Source of the DNA: Chitinophaga sp. CF418
GTDB lineage: Bacteria; Bacteroidota; Bacteroidia; Chitinophagales; Chitinophagaceae
Assembly: GCF_900142925.1 (NCBI RefSeq)
Contig: NZ_FRCN01000002.1
Location: 434,001-498,000 of the forward strand
Direction of reading: 5' to 3'
Length of the DNA stretch: 64,000 nt
Under the pieces are notes generated by a model that searched no databases, was not told the DNA's origin, and was given only the letters and a program-made list of their open reading frames with translations. Position numbers and translations under genes: made by a program. Shown piece by piece: positions 18,572-27,059 of this stretch. The first letter of the stretch is position 1. Every line of letters begins with the position of its first letter.

Positions 18572-19630
18572 TTAGTCCCTGTAGGGAGTTTTATCGGTTA
18601 TGATATTCTGCAGTTCTTCCAGCTGGCTGCTATCCTTAGCAGGCATGTTCTTCAGTTTTGCCAGAATGCGGTTGGATTCTTCCTGCTGGTGATTAAAGTG
18701 GCAGGCAAGGGAAAGAGTTGTGAGTGCTTCCGGAGTATCCGGCGCCAGATCAAATGCCTGCCGGGCAGAGATCAGGGCTTCCTTATCTTTTTTTAGCTTA
18801 AGCTGGAATGTAGTAAATATAACGAGGGCGGACAGGGATTCCTTGTTTTGCACGAGTAGTTGCTGTGAAAGATCAAGTCCCTCTTTATATTTTTTCTGCT
18901 CTTTTAAGGACGCCAGCATTATATAATATGGCGGCCTGAATAGCGGAGCATCATGTATTGCTTTTCTGCACAGGCTATCGACTCCCTTATAATTGTTGAT
19001 ATCAAGGTAAACGGATGCCAGTTTAGCCGCAGCTGCAAGGTCATGGGGGGCTTTAAGCAGATAATCTTCCAGTAATTTACGGCAGGCAGGGGTATCGGTC
19101 ACCAATGTATTCAGCAAGCTGTCAATTGTATGGTCCTGAATATTGTAGTACTGACTATTATCTGTTATAACGCTAAGCTCTTCTATGAGGTCCGTATCAT
19201 CTAAGTTTTTTGCCTTGTCTGTCAGTACGGCCAACAGGCTGTCTGCACGGGACAGGTCATCATTGAAATAAGCCGCAGTGATGAGGTGCACAACAGAGCT
19301 GGTATGTTCGGGATATTTCTGTAGTGTGGCGGTAAAGATCTTTTCAGCACTGGTGTATCTACGTTCTTTGGCAAATTGTACACCCTTCATATAATCGACC
19401 CCTGCTTTGAAGTAAGTGGGTAAACGGAATAAGGCAAGCAGCAATATAACGCTTACCCCTAATGCTCCCCAGATAACTTCTCTTGTAATGGGGTACCGGG
19501 ACAATTCCCGCCGGCAGTTCTTGCAAAGCCGCACCTTATAGCCACGTTCATATTTGGGGTTGTGACATTTAGCACACCCTGTTGCACGCCGGTTTATGTG
19601 GTTACTGGATTCTTCCATAGGTTGTAACAT
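18572..19630 (-). CDS. Zinc-ribbon, single-TM, TPR-repeat protein
   Basis: 352 residues. The N-terminus has a four-Cys zinc ribbon (CAKCHNPKYERGYKVRLCKNC), written in a highly basic segment. One membrane helix follows (about 52-72, ALGVSVILLLALF), then about 270 residues of TPR-type helical repeats. The layout predicts a cytoplasmic ribbon and a repeat domain on the other side of the membrane. A second Met four codons in is an alternative start. It is co-directional with the metalloprotease-like gene 9 nt downstream, and the pair probably act together. No family function is known to me. Confidence 0.7.
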   Translation of the reverse strand: MLQPMEESSNHINRRATGCAKCHNPKYERGYKVRLCKNCRRELSRYPITREVIWGALGVSVILLLALFRLPTYFKAGVDYMKGVQFAKERRYTSAEKIFTATLQKYPEHTSSVVHLITAAYFNDDLSRADSLLAVLTDKAKNLDDTDLIEELSVITDNSQYYNIQDHTIDSLLNTLVTDTPACRKLLEDYLLKAPHDLAAAAKLASVYLDINNYKGVDSLCRKAIHDAPLFRPPYYIMLASLKEQKKYKEGLDLSQQLLVQNKESLSALVIFTTFQLKLKKDKEALISARQAFDLAPDTPEALTTLSLACHFNHQQEESNRILAKLKNMPAKDSSQLEELQNIITDKTPYRD

Positions 19631-19726
19631 ATTATACAGCTGAAAGATATGTTTTTAGAACGGTATTCGGAAAGGGGGTAGATAGAGATACAAACAGGCG
19701 CTAATATTTTATAAATATTTTAACCC

Positions 19727-19755
19727 TTTGTTTTATTCCTATTCCATTAAATTTG
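19727..19755 (+). promoter_or_regulatory. Bacteroidota-type promoter of the beta-barrel gene
   Basis: -33 TTTG (19727-19730), a 17-nt spacer and -7 TAAATTTG (19748-19755), 34 nt before the ATG at 19790. Confidence 0.6.
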
Positions 19756-19789
19756 CCTAATATTCTTTTTCAAGACTTTATACTTAAAC

Positions 19790-20488
19790 ATGAAGAAATT
19801 ATTCTTTTCGCTGGGACTAATGGCGGCTTCTTTTGGCGTTTTTGCACAGGATGCCAAGAATGCGGTTGCTAATACAGCTATGGGAGCAGCCACACATTCC
19901 AAGGATTTCTTAGTGATTCAGTTGGGATATGTTGGATTGACTGGTACGGGAGCTAGTGGTATTAATACTGGTTTTAACCGCCAGCTCAATATTGCATTTA
20001 TGTACGATATTCCTTTGCAGAAAACTAATTTCAGCCTTGCGGCAGGTTTGGGAATAGGGTCTGATCATTACCATCTGAGTAAAATGAGCCTGGACTTAAG
20101 AAATGCATCTACTGTTCCTGATTTCCAGGAAACTACTGCTTACAGCAAGTTCAAGCTGGCAGCTACTTACCTGGAAATACCATTGGAACTGCGCTATCGT
20201 CAGGTTCCTGAGAATGCAAACAAAGGCTTTAAAGTGGGTGTGGGTCTGAAATTAGGTAACCTGGTGAATGCACATACGCGTTCAGTGAGCAATGTAAATG
20301 GTTCAAAACTGATTGAAAAAGAAGCCAGCAAACGTCTCTTCAATACATGGCGTTTTGCAGGTACTGCAAGGGTTGGTTACGGTAACTTCGCATTATATGG
20401 TACTTATGCTTTGAATGGTATATTCAAGGATAACGGTACTTATGACGTGAATCCATATTCCTTCGGATTTATGCTCAGCGGCTTATAA
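19790..20488 (+). CDS. Outer-membrane beta-barrel protein (OmpA/porin-like barrel)
   Basis: 232 residues with a clear signal peptide (MKKLFFSLGLMAASFGVFA|QDAK) and a mature part of alternating hydrophobic and polar residues with glycine-rich turns. It ends in an aromatic-containing last strand (NPYSFGFMLSGL), as expected of a small barrel. There is no OmpA-like peptidoglycan domain. Function unknown. It is a single gene with its own promoter and a strong terminator. Confidence 0.75.
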   Translation: MKKLFFSLGLMAASFGVFAQDAKNAVANTAMGAATHSKDFLVIQLGYVGLTGTGASGINTGFNRQLNIAFMYDIPLQKTNFSLAAGLGIGSDHYHLSKMSLDLRNASTVPDFQETTAYSKFKLAATYLEIPLELRYRQVPENANKGFKVGVGLKLGNLVNAHTRSVSNVNGSKLIEKEASKRLFNTWRFAGTARVGYGNFALYGTYALNGIFKDNGTYDVNPYSFGFMLSGL

Positions 20489-20507
20489 TCTGCCGAATAG
20501 AAATATT

Positions 20508-20553
20508 AAAAGCGGAAAGGGCGTCTCGTCAAAGAGGCGCCCTTTCCGCTTTT
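20508..20553. terminator. Strong bidirectional terminator
   Basis: A 20-bp stem (AAAAGCGGAAAGGGCG arm) with one wobble pair and a 6-nt loop. A and T tails on both sides serve the convergent barrel and enoyl-CoA hydratase genes. Confidence 0.92.
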
Positions 20554-20600
20554 ATTAACAGTGTGTTGTAATATGCGATCAGCTATGGAGCCGGCCGGCT

Positions 20601-21389
20601 TTAATTACCCTTGAAAACAGGTTTACGCTTCTCAAGGAAGGCCTGTATCCCTTCGGTGTTGTCGGCAGTATTGCCGGCAATTTCCTGGCAGTAAGCCTCA
20701 TAATCTAGCACTGCGTCCAGGTTTTCGGTCATGCCTTTTGTCAGCATCTTTTTCAGCAGGGCAATAGCCTTGGTAGGCGCATTGGCGTAAAAAGATGCTT
20801 CTGCATGTACGGTGGCTTCCAGTTCTTCCGGTTTTACCACCTTATTGATAAAGCCTAGTTGCTGCGCTTCTGCTGCTGAGAGTTTCGTAGCCTTGGTGGC
20901 CAGCTCAAAAGCCTTGTGATAGCCGACAGTGCGTGGCAGGAAGTAGGATGATCCTGAGTCCAGCACCAGGGCAATATTGATGAATATTTCCACCATGGCT
21001 GCCGTTTCGCTGGCAATGATCATATCGCAGGCCAGGGCGATGGAACAACCTGCTCCGGCTGCAATGCCGTTCAACTGACAGATAACAGGTTTAGGCATAT
21101 TCCGTATAGCCCTGATAATAGGATTATAGCGTTTATGCAACGATTCTCCCAGATCGCGTTTTCCGCCATTCCCATTTAAAGCAGCTTTCAGATCCTGCCC
21201 GCTGCTAAAGGCTTTATTACCGGCGCCGGTCAATACTACTACCCTGACGGCAGCATCTTTCTCTGCCTGTTTAAGGGCATCCTGTAATTCATAACTCAGC
21301 GGATCGTCAAACGCGTTATAGACATCCGGGCGATTGAGAGTGATAGTGGCAATGCCTTCGTGGACATTCAGCAAGAGAGAGGTGAACAT
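20601..21389 (-). CDS. Enoyl-CoA hydratase/isomerase family protein (PaaG-like)
   Basis: 262-residue crotonase-fold enzyme. Oxyanion-hole segments are AFSSGQDLKAAL and LNGIAAGAGCSIALACD. An acidic residue in the second active-site region is in ALVLDSGSSYFLPR (Asp), the pattern of the PaaG subgroup (ring-1,2-epoxyphenylacetyl-CoA isomerase). No other phenylacetate genes are near, so a general fatty-acid or CoA-thioester isomerase role is equally possible. It appears to be transcribed alone, after the terminator of the S9 peptidase. Confidence 0.88.
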   Translation of the reverse strand: MFTSLLLNVHEGIATITLNRPDVYNAFDDPLSYELQDALKQAEKDAAVRVVVLTGAGNKAFSSGQDLKAALNGNGGKRDLGESLHKRYNPIIRAIRNMPKPVICQLNGIAAGAGCSIALACDMIIASETAAMVEIFINIALVLDSGSSYFLPRTVGYHKAFELATKATKLSAAEAQQLGFINKVVKPEELEATVHAEASFYANAPTKAIALLKKMLTKGMTENLDAVLDYEAYCQEIAGNTADNTEGIQAFLEKRKPVFKGN

Positions 21390-21424
21390 AACTTTGGGGA
21401 ATTTATAAATAATTTATCAATCAG

Positions 21425-21465
21425 GTATTAAGTACCAGCAATGCTGAACTGCTGGTACTTAATAC
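21425..21465 (-). terminator. Hairpin downstream of the S9 peptidase
   Basis: A 16-bp perfect inverted repeat (GTATTAAGTACCAGCA and its complement) with a 9-nt loop, placed 12 nt after the S9 peptidase stop. It is AT-rich at the base rather than having a long T-run. Confidence 0.7.
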
Positions 21466-21476
21466 GCTGTTATTTT

Positions 21477-23504
21477 TTACAGTGTTTCTTTCAGCCATTG
21501 GAAGAATTCCCTTTGCCATACCAGGGCATTCTGTGCTTTCAGCACCCAGTGATTTTCCTCAGGGAAATACAACAGTTTACTTTTGATGCCTTTCAGCTGT
21601 GCCAGCTGGAAGGCCTGCAAGCCCTGTTCAATGCCTACACGGAAGTCTGTTCCTCCCTGGATGATCAGGATAGGTGTGTTCCATTTATTGGCATATTCGC
21701 TGGGATTGAATTCTTTGTAAACTTTTGCGTTGGCTGCGTCCCAGTAAGCGCCGATATCCCAGTTAGCGAACCATAGTTCTTCAGTAGTGCCGTACCAGCT
21801 TTTCAGGTCAAAAAGACCATCATGTGCAATGAAAGATTTGAAGCGATTATTGTGTGTACCCGCCAGCATATATACAGAGTAGCCACCATAGCTGGCGCCT
21901 ACTGCGCCGAGGCGGTTTTTATCTACATAGGGTTCCTGGCTTACAGCGTCAATGGCACTGAGGTAGTCGCGTATAGGTTGTCCTCCCCAGTCTTTACTGA
22001 TAGCGGCATTCCATTCCACACCGTGTCCGGGCATACCGCGACGGTTAGGTGCGACCACAATGTAACCCTGTGAAGCTATCAGCTGGAAATTCCAGCGATA
22101 GGAATAGAACTGGGAAAGGGCAGACTGGGGGCCTCCCTGGCAGTATAATAATGTCGGGTATTTTTTAGCAGGATCGAAATCGGGTGGGAATATTACCCAG
22201 GCCAGCATCTCTTTGTTGTCTGTAGTTTTGATCCAGCGTTTTTCAATTTTACACATGCCGGTTTTGTCGTAGGTCTCTTTGTTCACCGTAGTGAGTGGCT
22301 GCAGGGTGCCTTTAGGCAGTTGCAGCGTAAAGAGTTCTGCAGCATGGTTCATATCAGTACGGGATACCACAAGTGTATTTCCAACCTGACCAATGATGCC
22401 GCTGATATCGAAGTCGCCTTCTGTTACCTGGCGGATATTTTTAGTGGTGGTGGCAGCTATATCTTTCTGCAGGGTGATCTCCAGTAATTGTTCCGTACCT
22501 TTTACCACTGCAAGAAAAAGCAGTTGCCTGCCTTCTTTGTTCCAATAAATGGAAGCAACCGTACCATCCCAGTCTTTGGTAAGATTGGTACGTTTACCGG
22601 TAGCACGATCCAGTACGATGATGTCGTTCTTATCTGCCTCAAAACCATCTTTTGCCATACCCAGCCAGGCCAGATATTTGCCATCGGGACTGAAGGAAGG
22701 AGCTACATCATAGCCGGCCAGTCCTTCAGAAAGGTTTTTGGTAGTGCGGGTTTCCAGGTTGTATTCGTAAATGTCAGTGTTGGTGCTGACAGCATATTCT
22801 TTACCGAATTTCTTTTTGACAACGTAGATGATGCTTTTGCCATCGGGACTCCAGATCATATCTTCTGAGCCGCCGAAGGGCATCTGCGGGCTGTCGTACA
22901 ATTCACCTTCCATAATATCTACGGGACTGCCTATCTGACCATTCTCGTAGGTGGCATAAAATACATGCTGGTAGTTGCCGTCTTCCCAGGTATCCCAGTG
23001 GCGGTAATTGAGATTGTCGTATATCTGCACATTGGATTTAGGAAGATCAGGATAGAAATCGCTGCCAGCCACTTTTTTTAACTTCACTTCTTTAGAGAAC
23101 AGAAGATGTTTACCATCAGGGGAAACGCGGATATTCTGTAATCCACTTTCAACATGAGTGATCTGGGCCGCTCCGGTGCCATCGGCATCGACTTCCCACA
23201 GCTGACCTTTATAGGAATATCTGATCTTTTGTCCGGCTATAGCGCTGACATCTCCCTCAGCACCGGGTTCCGTAGTGATCTGTTTAGCAGCGCCTCCTGT
23301 AAGGGGGATGGCGTAAAGGTTCTTTTCGCTTTTATTTTCCGCGATATTATACCGCGAAACGCCATAGATAACTGTTTTACCATCTGCCGTAATTGTTTCC
23401 CCGCTGACTCTGCCCAATTGCCAGAGCAGCTCAGGCGTCATTTTCTGCTGGGCCACTGCCATAGTTGATATAAAAAGTGATGTTAACAAAAGTGATTTAT
23501 GCAT
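21477..23504 (-). CDS. S9-family serine peptidase (acylaminoacyl/dipeptidyl-peptidase type)
   Basis: 675 residues with a signal peptide (LLLTSLFISTMAVAQ), so periplasmic or outer-membrane associated. Residues about 40-390 form the WD40/beta-propeller (repeated SPDGK-type motifs). The alpha/beta-hydrolase domain follows, with the nucleophile elbow GASYGGYSVYM, an Asp in QGGTDFRV and a catalytic His in EENHWVL. The length and layout match prolyl-oligopeptidase relatives that trim short peptides. The gene appears monocistronic. Confidence 0.93.
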   Translation of the reverse strand: MHKSLLLTSLFISTMAVAQQKMTPELLWQLGRVSGETITADGKTVIYGVSRYNIAENKSEKNLYAIPLTGGAAKQITTEPGAEGDVSAIAGQKIRYSYKGQLWEVDADGTGAAQITHVESGLQNIRVSPDGKHLLFSKEVKLKKVAGSDFYPDLPKSNVQIYDNLNYRHWDTWEDGNYQHVFYATYENGQIGSPVDIMEGELYDSPQMPFGGSEDMIWSPDGKSIIYVVKKKFGKEYAVSTNTDIYEYNLETRTTKNLSEGLAGYDVAPSFSPDGKYLAWLGMAKDGFEADKNDIIVLDRATGKRTNLTKDWDGTVASIYWNKEGRQLLFLAVVKGTEQLLEITLQKDIAATTTKNIRQVTEGDFDISGIIGQVGNTLVVSRTDMNHAAELFTLQLPKGTLQPLTTVNKETYDKTGMCKIEKRWIKTTDNKEMLAWVIFPPDFDPAKKYPTLLYCQGGPQSALSQFYSYRWNFQLIASQGYIVVAPNRRGMPGHGVEWNAAISKDWGGQPIRDYLSAIDAVSQEPYVDKNRLGAVGASYGGYSVYMLAGTHNNRFKSFIAHDGLFDLKSWYGTTEELWFANWDIGAYWDAANAKVYKEFNPSEYANKWNTPILIIQGGTDFRVGIEQGLQAFQLAQLKGIKSKLLYFPEENHWVLKAQNALVWQREFFQWLKETL

Positions 23505-23613
23505 GTTCAGATTTTGTTTGGATACTAAATGTAGGTAAAATAGTCACTTGTAGAGCCAGGGCCGGCTGATTATCGGCTATACCCTGCCGCTATGGGGCTA
23601 TGGACTAATTCCA

Positions 23614-23621
23614 TACCTTTG
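23614..23621 (+). promoter_or_regulatory. -7 promoter element of hflX
   Basis: TACCTTTG fits TAnnTTTG and lies 20 nt before the TTG start of hflX. No good -33 TTTG is seen at the right distance. Confidence 0.45.
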
Positions 23622-23640
23622 CAGTAAATTTTTATAAACT

Positions 23641-24834
23641 TTGATTGAGAAGAAACAAGTTGTACAACAGGAAGAGAGGGCGGTTATAGTGGGATTGATT
23701 CATAAGGAGCAGTCATCAGAGCGTCAGGTACAGGAGTACCTGGACGAATTGGTGTTCCTTGCGGAGACCGCCGGCGCTACTACTGTAAAGCGATTTACCC
23801 AGAAACTGTCTCATCCCGACAGGGCTACTTTTGTGGGAAAGGGTAAGCTGGAAGAGATTAAGGACTTTATTAACGGCAGAAATATCAACCTTGTCATATT
23901 TGACGATGAGCTGACGGGCTCCCAGATAGCCAACATAGAGAAGGTGCTGAATGTGAAGGTGATAGACCGTAGTGACCTGATCCTGGACATCTTCGCCCGC
24001 CGTGCCCGTACGGCTCAGGCGAAAGTACAGGTGGAACTGGCGCAGTATCAGTACATCCTGCCCCGCCTGAAAGGGATGTGGAGTCACCTGGAAAGACAGG
24101 GAGGTGGTATTGGTAGCCGTGGTCCGGGTGAAACGGAAATTGAAACGGACCGTCGTATCATCAAGGATAAAATATCCCTGTTGAGGAAACGTCTTGCTGA
24201 GATTGACAAACAGTCGCTTACCCAGCGCAAGGACCGCGGGGAATACATTCGTGTAGCCCTGGTAGGATATACAAACGTGGGAAAGAGTACTATCATGAAC
24301 CTGCTGAGCAAGAGCGAGGTATTTGCCGAAAATAAACTGTTCGCTACACTGGATACTACTACCCGTAAGGTGGTGTTTGACCAGACAGCATTCCTGCTGA
24401 GCGATACTGTAGGGTTTATCCGCAAATTGCCCCACCACCTGGTAGAGAGTTTCAAATCTACACTGGATGAGGTAAGGGAAAGTGATATACTGCTGCATGT
24501 AGTAGATGTTTCCCATCCGCAGTATGAAGACCAGGTGGAAGTGGTGAACCGTACCCTGCATGATCTGAAGGCTTTCGACAAGCCCAGCATCATGATCTTT
24601 AACAAGATGGATCTGTATGAGCAGCAGACGTTTGACAAATGGCTGGCTGATGATATTAAACAGGACATCCTGAACCAGCTGAAAGAGAACTGGGAAACCA
24701 GGACACAGGGCAATTGTGTGTTCATATCCGCTTTAGAGCGTAAGAATATTGATGAACTACGTCAGACTATCATGGATAAAGTTGTGACCCTATACAGGGA
24801 ACGTTACCCATACAAGAGCGAGTATTTTTATTAG
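23641..24834 (+). CDS. hflX: GTPase HflX (ribosome-splitting/rescue factor)
   Basis: 397 residues. The N-terminal HflX domain has the glycine-rich segment WSHLERQGGGIGSRGPGETE. The G domain has G1 GYTNVGKST, G3 DTVGF, G4 NKMD and G5 SALE. HflX binds and splits stalled 70S ribosomes under stress. The start is TTG at 23641; an in-frame stop 6 nt upstream excludes a longer form and there is no nearby ATG. A Rieske protein begins 2 nt after its stop, so translation is coupled. Confidence 0.95.
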   Translation: MIEKKQVVQQEERAVIVGLIHKEQSSERQVQEYLDELVFLAETAGATTVKRFTQKLSHPDRATFVGKGKLEEIKDFINGRNINLVIFDDELTGSQIANIEKVLNVKVIDRSDLILDIFARRARTAQAKVQVELAQYQYILPRLKGMWSHLERQGGGIGSRGPGETEIETDRRIIKDKISLLRKRLAEIDKQSLTQRKDRGEYIRVALVGYTNVGKSTIMNLLSKSEVFAENKLFATLDTTTRKVVFDQTAFLLSDTVGFIRKLPHHLVESFKSTLDEVRESDILLHVVDVSHPQYEDQVEVVNRTLHDLKAFDKPSIMIFNKMDLYEQQTFDKWLADDIKQDILNQLKENWETRTQGNCVFISALERKNIDELRQTIMDKVVTLYRERYPYKSEYFY

Positions 24835-24836
24835 AC

Positions 24837-25175
24837 ATGGCAAAACAATACAACTGGCATCGTTTATCAGACCTGTATGCAAGGGAGGGAGAGATAGGTG
24901 TAATAGAGGTCCACGGCAAAAAGATCTGTTATACCCTATATGAGCAGCAGATCTATGCATTTGCGTATAAATGTCCGCATGCAAGCGGTATCATGGCAGA
25001 TGGTTTTATAGATGATGCCGGTAATGTTGTATGTCCGCTGCACAGGTACCGGTTTAACATTAAGAACGGATACAACAGCAGTGGGGAAGGTTTTTACCTG
25101 AAGACGTATCCGCTGGAGCAGCGGGAAGATGGTCTGTATATAGGATTCGAGAAGTCCAGTCTTTTCGGTTGGTAA
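24837..25175 (+). CDS. Rieske [2Fe-2S] ferredoxin-like protein
   Basis: 112 residues with one Rieske domain. Cluster ligands are in CPHASG and CPLHRYRF (Cys-X-His and Cys-X2-His), about 17 residues apart as usual. There is no signal peptide and no fused oxygenase, so it is a small cytosolic electron carrier of the NirD/BphF type. The partner is not visible nearby. It is coupled to hflX by a 2-nt gap. Confidence 0.9.
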   Translation: MAKQYNWHRLSDLYAREGEIGVIEVHGKKICYTLYEQQIYAFAYKCPHASGIMADGFIDDAGNVVCPLHRYRFNIKNGYNSSGEGFYLKTYPLEQREDGLYIGFEKSSLFGW

Positions 25176-25244
25176 CCCTGTTAATTTTCGATTAAACTCC
25201 CCTTGGGCTTTGTGGAAGTGGCAGCAGTGCTGTAACTTTTGCGC

Positions 25245-26840
25245 ATGTCACTATCTTCTGTTACAGAAAAGAAAGTCAGCCTGTGGATGATCGGGTTGCT
25301 GATCTTTGTACATATCAGCGGTCTGCCGGTTACTATTATGGAGCCTGATGGCGCTTTATATGCCGGCATTGCCAAACATATGGTGCAGCATCATGATTAC
25401 CTGAACCTGTTTGTTGATGGCCAGGATTGGCTGGATAAGCCCCATTTCCCTTTCTGGATGGCGGCACTCTCCTATCATCTCTTTGGGTTTACGACCTTTG
25501 CTTACAAGTTTCCCGCTTTTTTATTCCTGATGTTGGGAGTAGCTTATACCTACCGTTTCGCGAAAGATCTTTACGGAGAGCAGGTAGCCCGCTGGTCAGT
25601 CTGTATTCTACTGACGGCTGAACATCTTGTTATATCCAGTACAGACGTTCGTGCAGAGCCTTACCTTACAGGGCTGATCATCGGAAGTGTATATCATCTG
25701 TACAAGCGGCAATTGCTCCCGGGGGCATTGCTGGCCGCCTTTGCCCTAATGACAAAGGGACCTTTTGCATTGGTGCCGATAGGATTTGCCCAGATAGGGC
25801 AATTTGTGTTCACAAAGCAGTGGAGGGAATTGTTTCACGTACGCTGGCTGATTGTAGCTATGCTGGTCTGTGTGTTCATTACGCCGGAGTTATATGCATT
25901 ATACCAGCAATTTGATGCTCATCCGGAGAAGGTTGTTTTCGGACAGACCGGGGTATCGGGCATCCGCTTCTTTTTCTGGGATAGTCAGTTCGGGCGGTTC
26001 ATGAACTCAGGACCTATCAAGGGCAGTGGTGATCCGTCATTCTTCCTGCATACTGTGCTCTGGGCCTTCCTGCCCTGGTCTATTTTCCTGTATGTGGCGG
26101 TGATCGCCTTTATCCGGAAAGGGCGTCAGGCACGGGAATATTATTGCATCAGCGGGGCGCTCATTACTTTTCTGTTGTTCTCATTGTCTAAATTCCAGTT
26201 GCCGCACTACCTGAATATTATTTTTCCTTTCTTTTCGATCCTGACAGTACAGTATATCCTGTCTATTAAAAAAGAAAAGGCCTTCCGTATTACACAGTAT
26301 GTCATCATCGGTATAATAGCTGTTGCTATTCCTGGTTTATGGGCGCTTTACCGGCCTCAAATCAATTTTGTGGCAGTTGTATTGATCGTGATCGTAACAG
26401 GCGTTTTTATATGGCTGCCATTGAAAGGAATAGCGAGGGTGTTCTTCCGCACCTGCCTGGCGAGTGTAGCGCTGAATCTTTTTTTAAACGGGCTGTTCTA
26501 TCCGGATGTGTTGCGTTACCAAAGTGGAAGCGCGGCTGCATTTTATGCGAATGAGCACCTTAAAGGAGGAGCAGTTGGGTTTTACCGGGCGCATTCCTAT
26601 TCATTGGAGTATTATCTGGATGCTCCCCGGCTGATATATGACAGTTTACCTCCTGGTCCTTTGCTTGTTTACACTACTCCTCAGTATAAAGATTCACTGG
26701 TTGCCCTGGGGCATCGTTGTAAGGTATTGCAGGCCTTTCCTTACTTCCCGGTGACGAGACTTGACCTGCAATTTGTGAATTTTTATACCCGGGATTCCGC
26801 AGTGGATAGGCGTTTGCTGGTATTGGTGGATTCGTTTTGA
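25245..26840 (+). CDS. ArnT/PMT-like integral membrane glycosyltransferase
   Basis: About 531 residues from the ATG at 25245; a TTG two codons upstream is less likely. A GT-C fold enzyme: the first extracytoplasmic loop has the EPDGALYAGIAKHM acidic motif, followed by WLDKPHFPFWM. The latter is the DKPP-like signature of the ArnT/dolichyl-phosphate-mannose mannosyltransferase group. About 11-12 membrane helices and a C-terminal soluble part are predicted. It would transfer a sugar from a polyprenyl-phosphate donor to lipid A or protein; the acceptor is unknown. Confidence 0.85.
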   Translation: MSLSSVTEKKVSLWMIGLLIFVHISGLPVTIMEPDGALYAGIAKHMVQHHDYLNLFVDGQDWLDKPHFPFWMAALSYHLFGFTTFAYKFPAFLFLMLGVAYTYRFAKDLYGEQVARWSVCILLTAEHLVISSTDVRAEPYLTGLIIGSVYHLYKRQLLPGALLAAFALMTKGPFALVPIGFAQIGQFVFTKQWRELFHVRWLIVAMLVCVFITPELYALYQQFDAHPEKVVFGQTGVSGIRFFFWDSQFGRFMNSGPIKGSGDPSFFLHTVLWAFLPWSIFLYVAVIAFIRKGRQAREYYCISGALITFLLFSLSKFQLPHYLNIIFPFFSILTVQYILSIKKEKAFRITQYVIIGIIAVAIPGLWALYRPQINFVAVVLIVIVTGVFIWLPLKGIARVFFRTCLASVALNLFLNGLFYPDVLRYQSGSAAAFYANEHLKGGAVGFYRAHSYSLEYYLDAPRLIYDSLPPGPLLVYTTPQYKDSLVALGHRCKVLQAFPYFPVTRLDLQFVNFYTRDSAVDRRLLVLVDSF

Positions 26841-26859
26841 AAAAAAATCTGAAAAGAAT

Positions 26860-26889
26860 TTTGCAGAAATGAAAAATTGTCTATTTTTG
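26860..26889 (+). promoter_or_regulatory. Promoter of tRNA-Asn
   Basis: -33 TTTG (26860-26863), an 18-nt spacer and -7 TATTTTTG (26882-26889), 23 nt before the mature tRNA 5' end. Confidence 0.6.
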
Positions 26890-26912
26890 CAATCCCGAAA
26901 CGGGAAAAACAC

Positions 26913-26986
26913 TCCTCCTTAGCTCAGTTGGTTAGAGCATCTGACTGTTAATCAGAGGGTCGCTGGTTCAAGTCCAGCAGGGGGAG
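26913..26986 (+). tRNA. tRNA-Asn (GTT anticodon)
   Basis: A 74-nt canonical cloverleaf. The acceptor is TCCTCCT / AGGGGGA, the D arm has AGCTCAGTTGGTTAGAGC, the anticodon stem is TCTGA/TCAGA with loop CTGTTAA (anticodon GTT at 26947-26949) and the T arm has GGTTCAAGTCC. CCA is not encoded. It marks the left edge of the AT-rich defence island, a common integration site. Confidence 0.97.
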
Positions 26987-26992
26987 CACTCA

Positions 26993-27027
26993 AAATAAAA
27001 GGTCTGCATTGCAGACCTTTTATTTTT
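26993..27027. terminator. Terminator after tRNA-Asn
   Basis: AAAAGGTCTGCA / TGCAGACCTTTT forms a 12-bp stem with a very small loop, followed by ATTTTT. It can also serve the convergent OLD-family gene. Confidence 0.9.
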
Positions 27028-27059
27028 ATGTCATGTATCACGATCGGATATCTTTTGGA